From Sphingomonas sp. IC081 (lineage in GTDB: Bacteria; Pseudomonadota; Alphaproteobacteria; Sphingomonadales; Sphingomonadaceae), in NCBI RefSeq assembly GCF_006874585.1, contig NZ_CP029761.1:3808001-3872000 (forward strand): a DNA stretch of 64,000 nt. Direction: 5' to 3'. Position 1 is the stretch's first letter. Each line of letters begins with the position of its first letter. The translations under genes were made by a program, and so were the position numbers. The notes under the pieces are model-generated. The model did not search any database and had not been told where the DNA came from. It was given only the letters and a program-made list of their open reading frames with translations. Shown one piece after another: positions 8,254 through 15,558 of the stretch.

Positions 8254-8646
8254 TTATGCGGCTCCCTCTCCGGCTGGCGCGGGTGTGGACGCGGGTGTGG
8301 ACGCGGGTGTGGGCGCGGCTGTGGGTGTGGGGGTGGGCGCAGGTGCGGCGCCGTTCTGCGTGGCGGGCAGGAACCGCGCCATCTGCGCCTCGAGAATGGC
8401 GGCAAGGCCCAGCGTGCCGCTCTGCGCGGTGACGTCGGCGAAATGCTCGTCCTGCATCTGGCGGAAGGTGTCGAGCGCCTGGCTGCCGAACAGCGCATCG
8501 CCGCCGAAATCGGCCTTGCGCGCGGCGGCCAGCATCTGGCGCACGAACATCGCCTCGAACTGCTTTGCCGTGGCGGACAGCCTGTCGCGGTCGCTGGCGG
8601 CAGGAGGCGGCGTGAGACCGGAAAGCGGGGGCGCGATCATGCTCAT
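8254..8646 (-). CDS. flgJ: Rod-binding protein FlgJ-like (N-terminal domain only)
   Basis: The 130-aa protein corresponds to the rod-scaffolding half of FlgJ: AKQFEAMFVRQMLAAARKA, then GSQALDTFRQMQDEHFAD. The C-terminal muramidase domain of enteric FlgJ is absent. A separate lytic transglycosylase at 17005-17988 probably supplies that activity. The last ~30 residues are Ala/Pro/Thr repeats (TPAS/TPAP) encoded by a 12-base DNA repeat. The start overlaps the flgI stop (ATGA at 8646-8643). Confidence 0.9.
   Translation of the reverse strand: MSMIAPPLSGLTPPPAASDRDRLSATAKQFEAMFVRQMLAAARKADFGGDALFGSQALDTFRQMQDEHFADVTAQSGTLGLAAILEAQMARFLPATQNGAAPAPTPTPTAAPTPASTPASTPAPAGEGAA
8279..8338. repeat. 12-base tandem repeat in the 3' end of flgJ
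   Basis: Five 12-base units related to gcgggtgtggac run from 8279 to 8338; the first two are identical and later ones diverge. In frame they give four-residue Thr-Pro-Ala-Ser/Pro repeats, a likely disordered tail that could vary in length by slippage. Confidence 0.85.
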
Positions 8647-9800
8647 ATCACCACCATCTCCGCCTTGAGCGCGCCCGCCTGCTTGAGCGCTTCGAGGATC
8701 GCCACGAGGTCGGACGGGGTGACGCCGAGCAGGTTCAGCGCATCGACCACCTTGGCCAGCGAGGCGCCGCCCTTGAACAGCATGACCGCGCGCTTTTCCT
8801 CGTCGACCGAGAGTGTGGAGTTCTGCTCCACCGCCGTCCTGCCCTGGCTGAAGGGCGCGGGCTGGACGACGGTGGGGCGTTCCTCGACCCTGACGGTGAG
8901 CTTGCCGTGGCTGATCGCGGCAGGCGAGAGCCGCACGGCGGAATTGATGACGACCGTGCCGGTGCGGCTGTTGACGACAACCCGCGCCGGGGTCTCGGCG
9001 GGGTCGACGTCGATCATCTCGATCGCGGCCATGACGCTGGCGCGGGTGTCGGGTTCGGGGGGCAGGCGCAGCGCCAGCGTCACCCCGTCCTCGACCGAGG
9101 CCGTGCCCGGCAGGCGGCGGTTGATCGCATCGCGCACCCGCGCGGCGGTGAGGAAGTCGGCATCGAACAGGTTCCAGCGCAGCACCGCATTGCTGTCGAA
9201 CCCGGTGGCGACCGCCCGCTCCACGCTGGCACCCTCGGCGATGCGGCCCACGGTCGGGATGTTGACGGTGACGTTGGAGCCGTCCTTGCCCGAGATGCCG
9301 AGCCCGCCCACCGCCAGGTTGCCTTGCGCCATCGCGTAGATCTGGCCGTCGGCCCCGTAGAGAGGGGTCATGATCAGCGCGCCGCCGCGCAGTGACTTGG
9401 CCTTGCCGATGGTCGAGACGGTCACGTCGATGCGCTGGCCCGGCTTGGCGAAGGCGGGCAGGTCGGCGGTGACCATGACGGCGGCGGCGTTCTTGAGGCC
9501 GGGCGAGACGCCGGCGGGCAGGGTTAGGCCCATGCGGCCCGACACCCCCTTCATCGCCTGCGTCAGGTATTCGAGGTTGTCGTCTCCCGAGCCGGGCAGG
9601 CCGACCACGATGCCGTAGCCGGTCAGCTGGTTCTGGCGCACGCCCTGGAACTGGCCGAGGTCGCGCACCCGCTCGGCATGGGCGTGGACGGGGGCGAGGA
9701 AGGCGATCAGCGCGATCATGCCGAGCAGCAGCAGCACCGGCACCGACACGGTGACCAGCCGGCTGGGCGGGATCGGGGGGAGATCGGGATCGTGGAGCAT
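8643..9800 (-). CDS. flgI: Flagellar P-ring protein FlgI
   Basis: The 385-aa P-ring subunit has a secretory signal (hydrophobic stretch in residues ~17-40, ending APVHAHAERV) followed by the family start RVRDLGQFQGVRQNQLTGYGIVVGLPGSGD. The conserved end TPSDLVAILEALKQAGALKAEMVVI is present. ATG 9800 overlaps the flgH TGA (ATGA), which fixes the start; the open frame extends 57 codons further into flgH but without signal-peptide character. It works in the periplasm with the FlgA chaperone at 15555-16067. Confidence 0.95.
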   Translation of the reverse strand: MLHDPDLPPIPPSRLVTVSVPVLLLLGMIALIAFLAPVHAHAERVRDLGQFQGVRQNQLTGYGIVVGLPGSGDDNLEYLTQAMKGVSGRMGLTLPAGVSPGLKNAAAVMVTADLPAFAKPGQRIDVTVSTIGKAKSLRGGALIMTPLYGADGQIYAMAQGNLAVGGLGISGKDGSNVTVNIPTVGRIAEGASVERAVATGFDSNAVLRWNLFDADFLTAARVRDAINRRLPGTASVEDGVTLALRLPPEPDTRASVMAAIEMIDVDPAETPARVVVNSRTGTVVINSAVRLSPAAISHGKLTVRVEERPTVVQPAPFSQGRTAVEQNSTLSVDEEKRAVMLFKGGASLAKVVDALNLLGVTPSDLVAILEALKQAGALKAEMVVI

Positions 9801-10501
9801 CAGAACGGCGAGATCATGTTGAAGAACTGGCCGAGCCAGCCCTGCCGCCCGGCGCGCATGATCGCGCCCTTGCCGGTATATTCGATCTGCGCGTCGGCCA
9901 CCCGGGTCGAGGCGACCTGGTTGTCCGCGTCGATGTCGGCGAGGCGCACGATGCCCGAGAAGCGGACCCATTCGTCGCCTTGGCTGACCAGCATCTTCTT
10001 CTCTCCTTTGACGAGGGCGGTGCCGTTGGCACGCACTTCGGCGATGGTGACGGACAGCGTGGCGACCAGCGTACTGGTCTGCGCGGCATTGCCCTGACCA
10101 TTGAACGACGAGGTGGAGCCGGCGTTAAGCGCGTTGGGATTGAGGAAGGACAGCGGCCCCGCGGTCGGCGGGGTGATCGCGGCGCTGCCGCCTTTCTGGC
10201 TCTTGGAGCTGACGGTCTTGGCGGCGGTGGTCGTCTCCACCAGCAGGATCGTCACCGGATCGCCGATGCGCGCGGCGCGGGTGCCGCTGTAGAGCGGGGC
10301 ATAGCCGGCGGAGACGTTGAAGATGCCGCCGCTCGCCTCGCCCGGCATTGCGGAGGGCAGAGTGGCGGGCGGCAGGGCGGCGGGCGGAAGGGTCGCTTCG
10401 AACCCGCTCGGCCTGGGCTTCTTGCGGGCAAGGGCAGGCGGAGCGGCCAGCAGGGCCAGCGCCGATGCGGCCAGCAGGAGGGCGCGCGCGGCCATCGTCA
10501 C
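9800..10501 (-). CDS. flgH: Flagellar L-ring protein FlgH, without a lipobox cysteine
   Basis: FlgH forms the outer-membrane L ring. The 233-aa product contains the family core: YAPLYSGTRAARIGDPVTILLVE, then ATLSVTIAEVRANGTALVKGEKKM, and the C-terminal RFSGIVRLADIDADNQVASTRVADAQIEYTGKG. The N-terminus is a plain signal sequence, AARALLLAASALALLAAPPALARKK, with no Cys, whereas FlgH is normally a lipoprotein. The start could be GTG 10501 (overlapping the flgG stop, GTGA) or ATG 10495; neither adds a cysteine. Confidence 0.93.
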   Translation of the reverse strand: MTMAARALLLAASALALLAAPPALARKKPRPSGFEATLPPAALPPATLPSAMPGEASGGIFNVSAGYAPLYSGTRAARIGDPVTILLVETTTAAKTVSSKSQKGGSAAITPPTAGPLSFLNPNALNAGSTSSFNGQGNAAQTSTLVATLSVTIAEVRANGTALVKGEKKMLVSQGDEWVRFSGIVRLADIDADNQVASTRVADAQIEYTGKGAIMRAGRQGWLGQFFNMISPF

Positions 10502-11286
10502 AGCGTCTGGTTGGCGTTGCGCAGCATCTCGTCGACCGCCGAGATCATCTTTGAGTTGATCTCGTAGGCGCGCTGCGTCTCGATCATGTCGACCAGTTCC
10601 TCGACGACGTTGACGTTCGAGGCCTCCAGCATGCCCTGCCGGATCTGGCCGCGTCCGTCCTGCCCGGCGATGCCCAGCTGGACCGGGCCGCTGGCGGCGG
10701 TCTCGAGCAGGAAGTTGTCCGAGGCGGCCTGGAGCGCTGCCGGGTTGGTGAAGCTGGCGATGGTGATCTGGCCGAGCTGGCTGGGGTCGGCCTGTCCCGC
10801 GAGCTGCGCCGAGACGGTGCCGTCCTGCGAGACGGTGACCGAGGTCGCGCCTTCGGGAACGGTGATCGGCGGCTGGACCACGTATCCCTGTGTCGTCACC
10901 AGCTGGCCTTCGGAGGAGCGGGTGAAATTGCCCGCGCGGGTATAGGCGAGCTGGCCGCCGGGCAGGCTGATCTGGAAGTAGCCGTCGCCGTCGAGCGCAA
11001 GGTCGAAGGTGTTGTTGGTGGTCTGCAGCGAGCCTTGCGTGTCGATCCGCGAGGTCGACTGCACGGCGACCCCGGTGCCGAGGTTGAGCCCGGTGGCATA
11101 GACCGTCTCGGTCGACGACTGGGCGCCGGCGACACGCGCGTCCTGGTAGGCGAGCGTCGCGAAGTTGGCGCGATCGCGCTTGAACGAGGTGGTCGAGACA
11201 TTGGCGAGGTTGTTGGCGATCACGCGCATGCGCGTGTCCTGGGCCTCGAGACCGGTACGGGCGACCTGAAGTGCGGAACTGGGCAT
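10498..11286 (-). CDS. flgG: Flagellar distal rod protein FlgG
   Basis: The 262-aa protein is the expected length for FlgG. The N-terminus has LQVARTGLEAQDTRMRVIANNLANVSTTSFKRDRANF, with the ANNLANVxTxxFKR rod motif, and the C-terminus has NVNVVEELVDMIETQRAYEINSKMISAVDEML, diagnostic of FlgG. Its stop overlaps the flgH start. It sits between flgF and flgH, the usual order. Confidence 0.96.
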   Translation of the reverse strand: MPSSALQVARTGLEAQDTRMRVIANNLANVSTTSFKRDRANFATLAYQDARVAGAQSSTETVYATGLNLGTGVAVQSTSRIDTQGSLQTTNNTFDLALDGDGYFQISLPGGQLAYTRAGNFTRSSEGQLVTTQGYVVQPPITVPEGATSVTVSQDGTVSAQLAGQADPSQLGQITIASFTNPAALQAASDNFLLETAASGPVQLGIAGQDGRGQIRQGMLEASNVNVVEELVDMIETQRAYEINSKMISAVDEMLRNANQTL

Positions 11287-11298
11287 GGCTTGCTATCC

Positions 11299-12051
11299 TC
11301 AGCTGTCGATGCGCATGAGCCGGACACCGCCCTCGTCGACCTGACGGGCGGTCTCGACCAGCTTGGTGCGCATTTCGAAGAGGCGCTGCGCCGAGATCAT
11401 TTCGACGAGTACCTCCGAAGGGTTGACGTTGGACTGTTCGAGAGCCCCGGGAATTACCTGGGCATTTTCATCCATCGGCAGGGCTCCCCCCGGGGCGCCG
11501 CCGATCACGCGGAAATTGCCTTCGAGGTCCTTGGCGATCTGGCTGCCGGCGGGGCTCACCAGCTTCAGCCGGTCCACCCGCTGCGGCGGCTGGTCGGGCG
11601 TCGCCGGATCGGCAACGAGGATGCCGCCGTCCTCGGCAATCGTCACCGTGCCGCCGGGCGGGATGGAGATCGGCCCGGCATCGCCGATCACCGGCAGGCC
11701 GTCGCCGTTCTGCAGCACCCCGGTCGCGGTGATCGAGAGGTCGCCGCGCCGGGTGTAGACCTCCTGTCCGTCGCCCGCCTGCACCGCCAGCAGCGCCTCG
11801 CCCTGCAGCGCGACGTCGAGCGGATGGCCGGTGCGGTTGATCTCGCCCGGCTTCATCGAGGCCCCGGTGACCGCGGTGCCGGACAGCGCGCGCACTTCCA
11901 GTTGCGGGCCCTCCAGCGTCATCGGCGTGGCCTGCAGGATCTCCGACTTGAAGCCGATGGTCTGGGCATTGGCCATGTTGCTGGCGGTCACCCGCTCGCG
12001 GTTGAGCGAGGCGTTGAGCCCGGAGACGGCGGTATAGATCAGGCGGTCCAT
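11299..12051 (-). CDS. flgF: Flagellar proximal rod protein FlgF
   Basis: The 250-aa protein begins MDRLIYTAVSGLNASLNRERVTASNMANAQTIGFK, where FlgF usually has MDRxxYxAMSGA. The C-terminus keeps the rod motif SNVNPSEVLVEMISAQRLFEMRTKLVETA. It lies between flgE and flgG with short spacers and is co-transcribed with them. Confidence 0.94.
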   Translation of the reverse strand: MDRLIYTAVSGLNASLNRERVTASNMANAQTIGFKSEILQATPMTLEGPQLEVRALSGTAVTGASMKPGEINRTGHPLDVALQGEALLAVQAGDGQEVYTRRGDLSITATGVLQNGDGLPVIGDAGPISIPPGGTVTIAEDGGILVADPATPDQPPQRVDRLKLVSPAGSQIAKDLEGNFRVIGGAPGGALPMDENAQVIPGALEQSNVNPSEVLVEMISAQRLFEMRTKLVETARQVDEGGVRLMRIDS

Positions 12052-12068
12052 GGTTCAGCGGCCCCGCG

Positions 12069-12881
12069 TCAGGTGCGCAAGTTGATGATCGTCTGGGAGA
12101 TCTGCGTGGCGGTATCGACGGCCTTGGCATTGGCCTGGAAATCGCGCTGGGCGGTGATCAGCGAGACCAGTTCCTCGGCCAGATCGACGTTGGAACGTTC
12201 GAGCGATCCGGCCAGCAGCGAACCGTAGAGCCCCGAACCCGGCTGGCCGTAAGTGGCCGCGCCGGAAATGCCGGTGGCCTTCCAGCTGGCATTTCCCAGC
12301 TGCTTGAGCCCGGTCGGGGCGATGAACGAGGCCAGCGCCAGCACGCCGACGGTGGTGTTGGAGCCGTCGGCATAAGTGGCGACGACCTGCCCGGTGGAAC
12401 TGATGGTGACGCCCGCGAATTCGGAGCCGGCGGTGTTGGTCGAGGGGATCTGCGCGCTTTGCAGCGTGGTCGAGGAGATCGCCCCGGTGGAATCGACCGG
12501 GAAGACCTGGAGCCGCGACCCCTGCGCGTTCTTGACGTAGCCGTTGCCGTCGACCGAGAACGAGCCGGCGCGGGTATATTCGGTCTGGCCGGAGGTGGGC
12601 GAGACCACCGTGAAGAAACCCTCGCCGTTGATGGCGACGTCAAGCGCCGAGCCGGTCTGTTCGATCGGGCCGAGCGAGAACTCCTGCTTGATCGAGGAGA
12701 CGCGGGCGCCGATGCCCACAGTCAGCGCCGGGTCGGTGAGGATCGAGGCCGAGACGATGTCGGCGAACGAGGCATCGCTTTTCTTGAAGCCGTCGGTTTC
12801 CGAGTTGGCGATGTTGTGGGCGATGACCGAGAGGTCGGTCTGGGCGTTCTTGAGCCCGGTGAGCGAGGTGTAGAAGGACAT
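12069..12881 (-). CDS. flgE: Flagellar hook protein FlgE, short form
   Basis: The 270-aa protein has the FlgE N-terminus (FYTSLTGLKNAQTDLSVIAHNIANSETDGFKKSDASFADIV in outline) and C-terminus (RSNVDLAEELVSLITAQRDFQANAKAVDTATQI). Enteric FlgE is about 400 aa, so the middle of the protein (domain D2 region) is largely absent here. The position between flgD and flgF supports hook protein rather than another rod protein; LTGLKNAQTDL also fits FlgE better than FlgG. Start ATG 12881. Confidence 0.88.
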   Translation of the reverse strand: MSFYTSLTGLKNAQTDLSVIAHNIANSETDGFKKSDASFADIVSASILTDPALTVGIGARVSSIKQEFSLGPIEQTGSALDVAINGEGFFTVVSPTSGQTEYTRAGSFSVDGNGYVKNAQGSRLQVFPVDSTGAISSTTLQSAQIPSTNTAGSEFAGVTISSTGQVVATYADGSNTTVGVLALASFIAPTGLKQLGNASWKATGISGAATYGQPGSGLYGSLLAGSLERSNVDLAEELVSLITAQRDFQANAKAVDTATQISQTIINLRT

Positions 12882-12905
12882 CGTGGTCTCCTGCGAAGAG
12901 GGGGG

Positions 12906-13301
12906 TCAGGCGGCGGCCGAAGAGGTGTCTGCGGAACCCGTGTCTCCGGAACCGGTGTCTGCGCTCGCCGTCGCCGCGCTCACCAGTTCGGCGAGCGAGG
13001 CCTGGGTGGCGGCCTGTGCTGCGGTCTGGGCGGAGACCAGGGTGTCGAGCTTGGACGAGATCGTGCTCAGCGTGTCCGCCATCGTCGTGGTGGAGGCGAG
13101 CGAGGAGAACTGCGCCATCTGCGCCAGCATCTCGGTCTGGTCCATCGGGTTGAACGGGTCCTGCTGCTGCATCTGGGTCATCATCAGCTTCAGGAAATCG
13201 CCCTGGTCGAGGTCGGCCAGAGAAGTCTTGGCGGCCGAGGTCTTGGCGGCCGAGGTCGAGGCGGTCGTGCTGCTGGTGTTGGTGATGGTGGTGACGGTCA
13301 T
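12906..13301 (-). CDS. flgD: Flagellar hook-capping protein FlgD, N-terminal domain only
   Basis: The 131-aa product has the hallmark of FlgD, DFLKLMMTQMQQQDPFNPMDQTEMLAQMAQFSSL, at about 35-70. Typical FlgD proteins are 220 aa or more and carry FlgD-Ig/Tudor-like domains after this; here the sequence ends in a low-complexity tail (ADTGSGDTGSADTSS). A short direct repeat (SAAKT twice) precedes the conserved core. There is no frameshift in sight: the stop overlaps no remnant of the missing domains, and flgE follows normally. Confidence 0.9.
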   Translation of the reverse strand: MTVTTITNTSSTTASTSAAKTSAAKTSLADLDQGDFLKLMMTQMQQQDPFNPMDQTEMLAQMAQFSSLASTTTMADTLSTISSKLDTLVSAQTAAQAATQASLAELVSAATASADTGSGDTGSADTSSAAA

Positions 13302-13690
13302 TTCATCCTCACGGTGTCGAGCATGAGCTGCTTGGCGGTCGAGAGGGCCTCGACCAGGTTCTGGTACTGGCGAGAGGCTTCGAGCATCTCGACCATCTCG
13401 GCATTCTCGTCGACGGGGGCGACCCAGACGTCGCCGTTGGCATCGGCCAGCGGGTGGCCGGGGCTGTGCTGGCGCACCGCGGCGGCCTGCTCGCGCTGGA
13501 CCGCCTGGACATCGACCGAGGCGAGGCCGCTGGCGGCGTCGAGGTCCTCGGCAAAGACCGCGCGGATCGGCTTGTAGGCCCCCTGTTCGCTGCCCGCGAC
13601 CGAACCCGCGTTGGCCAGGTTCGAGGCGGCCGCGTTCATGCGCACGAGCTGGGCCGACATCGCCCGCTGCGCGAGCGCGAACATCGTCAT
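13298..13690 (-). CDS. flgC: Flagellar proximal rod protein FlgC
   Basis: From ATG 13690 the product is 130 aa, close to the usual 134-138. It has MFALAQRAMSAQLVRMNAAASNLANAGSVAGS and the C-terminal DENAEMVEMLEASRQYQNLVEALSTAKQLMLDTV. The frame opens at ATG 13741, which would add 17 Gly/Ala/Pro-rich residues, but ATG 13690 has a clear ribosome site (GGAGGG) about 10 bases upstream and starts where FlgC proteins normally start. The stop overlaps the flgD start (ATGA). Confidence 0.93.
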   Translation of the reverse strand: MTMFALAQRAMSAQLVRMNAAASNLANAGSVAGSEQGAYKPIRAVFAEDLDAASGLASVDVQAVQREQAAAVRQHSPGHPLADANGDVWVAPVDENAEMVEMLEASRQYQNLVEALSTAKQLMLDTVRMK

Positions 13691-13743
13691 CGGCGGCTGC
13701 CCTCCGCTTGCCTGCCCGCCGCCTGCCCGTTCGCCCGCCATCG

Positions 13744-14091
13744 TCAGTCGCCCCTCAAGGCGCGCGTCACGGTGTCGACGCGGGCGCGGATGAATTGCAG
13801 CGTGGCCGAATAGCCCACCGCGTTTTCGGAAAAGGCGATCTGCTCGTTCTGGAGCTCCACCGTGTTGCCGTCGAGCGAGGGCATGACCGGGACGCGGAAC
13901 TGCGTGGCGCGGTCGGCGGCGGCGGCGAGGGGGCCGCCGGCCTCGGCGGACTTCAGCGCGGCGGTGAAGTCGATGTCCCTCGCCTTGTAGCCGGGGGTGG
14001 CGGCATTGGCGATGTTCGAGGCGATCAGGCCCATGCGCCGGGAGCGCAGCTCCAGCGCCTCGGCATGAATCCCGAACAGGTCCTGCGGCAT
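13744..14091 (-). CDS. flgB: Flagellar proximal rod protein FlgB
   Basis: The 115-aa product from ATG 14091 starts MPQDLFGIHAEALELRSRRMGLIASNIANAATPGYKARD in outline, with the FlgB signature IASNIANAxTPGYKARDIDF. It is first in the flgBCDEFGHIJKL operon. A ribosome site (GAGGAG) precedes the ATG, and a strong sigma-54 promoter lies 36 bases beyond it. The longer open frame upstream (to 14502) overlaps the divergent gene and is not coding. Confidence 0.94.
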   Translation of the reverse strand: MPQDLFGIHAEALELRSRRMGLIASNIANAATPGYKARDIDFTAALKSAEAGGPLAAAADRATQFRVPVMPSLDGNTVELQNEQIAFSENAVGYSATLQFIRARVDTVTRALRGD

Positions 14092-14126
14092 CGTGACTGG
14101 CTCCTCAAGGCGTGGGCCCCGTTCAC

Positions 14127-14142
14127 AGCAAGGGGCGTGCCA
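14127..14142 (-). promoter_or_regulatory. Sigma-54 promoter of the flgB operon
   Basis: On the minus strand the sequence is TGGCACG-CCCC-TTGCT, matching the -24/-12 consensus TGGCACG-N4-TTGCW at every defined base. Transcription should start near 14115, about 24 bases before the flgB ATG. Confidence 0.92.
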
Positions 14143-14143
14143 G

Positions 14144-14222
14144 TTGCCGGATCGCCGGATTCCGGGCGGCAGCGGGCGGAAGGCGCGGCGGCGGGGCGGC
14201 AAGCGCTTGCCGGTTCCGGCAA
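14144..14222. promoter_or_regulatory. CGGCAA/TTGCCG cluster with a 16-base palindrome, flgB/stator divergent region
   Basis: The perfect palindrome CGGCAAGCGCTTGCCG spans 14197-14212; further hexamers lie at 14144-14149 and 14217-14222. The palindrome centre is about 90 bases upstream of the predicted flgB start site, a normal distance for an enhancer of a sigma-54 activator. That it binds the activator at 361-1737 is inference. Confidence 0.5.
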
Positions 14223-14236
14223 ATCGCCGCCTCCGC

Positions 14237-14263
14237 CTGAAACCTGCCGGGGCGTGCCGTTCT
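14237..14263 (+). promoter_or_regulatory. Possible sigma-28 promoter of the second stator block
   Basis: GCCGTTCT (14256-14263) is preceded after 11 bases by CTGAAACC (14237-14244). The -10 resembles those of flagellin, flgM and the activator, but the -35 is poorer. The start site would fall about 18 bases before GTG 14288. Confidence 0.3.
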
Positions 14264-14287
14264 TTGCCTCGAAGGGAGAATGGGCGC

Positions 14288-15049
14288 GTGATCGATCCGC
14301 ATAACCTGCTCGACACCACCAGCGCGGTGATCGTTGTCGGCGGCACCGTGCTGGCGACCCTGCTGCGCTGCGGGATTGCCGATAGCCTGGCCGCCTGCAG
14401 GGCGCTGCGCGGGCTGTTCCGGCGCCGTTTCTCGGCGGCGCGGGCGCGGACCGGCCTCGCCGTCCACATCCAGGAGATGCAGCGCGACGGGGTGATCCGC
14501 ACCGAGCCCTACCGGACCGGCGATGCCGAATTCGACGAGGCGACCAGCCTGCTGATCGGCAAACGCTCGATCGAGGCGCTGCATGTCGCCCATGCGCTCC
14601 ACAAGCAGCGCCGCGTCGAGGCGACCCAGCGGGCGGTGCGTTCGCTCAACCAGGCGGCGGACCTTTCGCCGGTGTTCGGGCTGGCGGGGACGCTGGTCTC
14701 GCTCAGCCAGTTGCCGACCGGCGCCGCGGCGGAGGGGGACTTCACCGGGGCGATCTCGCTGGCGGTGCTGACCACGCTTTATGGCTTGCTGCTGGGCAAT
14801 ATCGTGTTTGCCCCGCTGGCCCGGATGGTCGCGCGCCGGGCGGTGGAGGAAGAGCACGAGCGTCAGCGCGTGCTCGACTGGCTGGAGGCACAGGTGATCG
14901 ACGCGCTGCCCAGCAGCGCGCGGTCCGCGCGGGCTTCGCAGGTCTCGGCGGCGATGGAGGCCGTACCCGGCGGTGCGCCCGAACCGGCGGCCGAGGTGGA
15001 ACTGGAGGACGGCGAGGAAAGCCGGCCGGACGGAGAATGGCCTTGGTGA
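14288..15049 (+). CDS. MotA/TolQ/ExbB-family channel protein lacking helix 1
   Basis: The 253-aa product (GTG 14288, ribosome site GAAGGGAGA) begins IDPHNLLDTTSAVIVVGGTVLATLL, which aligns with the start of MotA helix 2 (typically IDPxSxxIVxGGT). MotA helix 1 is missing, and upstream sequence in frame has no hydrophobic stretch. A cytoplasmic loop (~45-125) precedes helices 3 and 4 (LSPVFGLAGTLVSLSQL, AISLAVLTTLYGLLLGNIVFAPLA) with the TolQ/MotA-type Gly/Pro pattern. The acidic tail is unlike MotA. The next gene encodes a small MotB/ExbD-like partner and overlaps by 4-13 bases. Alternatives are a TolQ-like energiser; the flagellar context makes an unorthodox stator or accessory more likely. 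Confidence 0.75.
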   Translation: MIDPHNLLDTTSAVIVVGGTVLATLLRCGIADSLAACRALRGLFRRRFSAARARTGLAVHIQEMQRDGVIRTEPYRTGDAEFDEATSLLIGKRSIEALHVAHALHKQRRVEATQRAVRSLNQAADLSPVFGLAGTLVSLSQLPTGAAAEGDFTGAISLAVLTTLYGLLLGNIVFAPLARMVARRAVEEEHERQRVLDWLEAQVIDALPSSARSARASQVSAAMEAVPGGAPEPAAEVELEDGEESRPDGEWPW

Positions 15050-15558
15050 GCGCGCGCACCGCGACGAGCTGGCAGACGTCGCTGGCCGATCTCTCGCTGA
15101 TCCTGTTCATGCTGATGGCGGCGGCCCTGGCGCATCGGCCGGCGCCGCCGCGCACGGACGCGACAACGCAAACCGCCCCCCCCGATAGCGCCCACCCCCA
15201 AGCCCCTTCCGCGCAGGGCGAGCCCCTGGCGCTCTATATCGCCGCTCCGGGGGCGCCGCCGCTGGCGCGCTGGCTCGAGAGCCAGCCGCGCGATCCCCGC
15301 CAGCAATTGACCGTGACCCTGGCCTATGGTCCCGGTGCCGAGGCGAAGGCACTGGAAACGGCTGCGGCGCTGGTGCGGGAGCAGGGCGATTCCCTGGCTT
15401 CGGCGCGCATCGTCATCGAACCGGGCCCGGGGCCCGGAGTGGCGCCCTTGCGCGCGGCGCTCGCCTTCGACGCGCCTCCACGGGAGGCGCCAGCAGGGGT
15501 GGCACGAAGTTTGCGTCGCGCCGGCGAACAGACCAGCCACGGACGCCCGCCACGATGA
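15037..15558 (+). CDS. MotB/ExbD-like membrane protein with degenerate periplasmic domain
   Basis: The protein has one membrane helix with SWQTSLADLSLILFMLMAAAL; Asp18 (counted from ATG 15037) is placed like the ion-binding Asp of MotB and ExbD. A Pro/Ala/Thr linker follows, then QLTVTLAYGPGAEAKALETAA and ARIVIEPGPG. This resembles the strand-helix-strand of an OmpA domain but lacks the GHTD and LSxxRA peptidoglycan-binding elements. The start may be ATG 15037, with GGAG 4 bases before, or GTG 15046, which overlaps the previous TGA and has better spacing. The stop overlaps flgA (ATGA). It is presumably the partner of the MotA-like protein upstream. Function unknown. Confidence 0.7.
   Translation: MALVSARTATSWQTSLADLSLILFMLMAAALAHRPAPPRTDATTQTAPPDSAHPQAPSAQGEPLALYIAAPGAPPLARWLESQPRDPRQQLTVTLAYGPGAEAKALETAAALVREQGDSLASARIVIEPGPGPGVAPLRAALAFDAPPREAPAGVARSLRRAGEQTSHGRPPR

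Noticed and set aside
13691..13741. A longer FlgC starting at ATG 13741
   Set aside because: The extra 17 residues are Gly/Ala/Pro-rich and unlike FlgC; the inner ATG has the better ribosome site.
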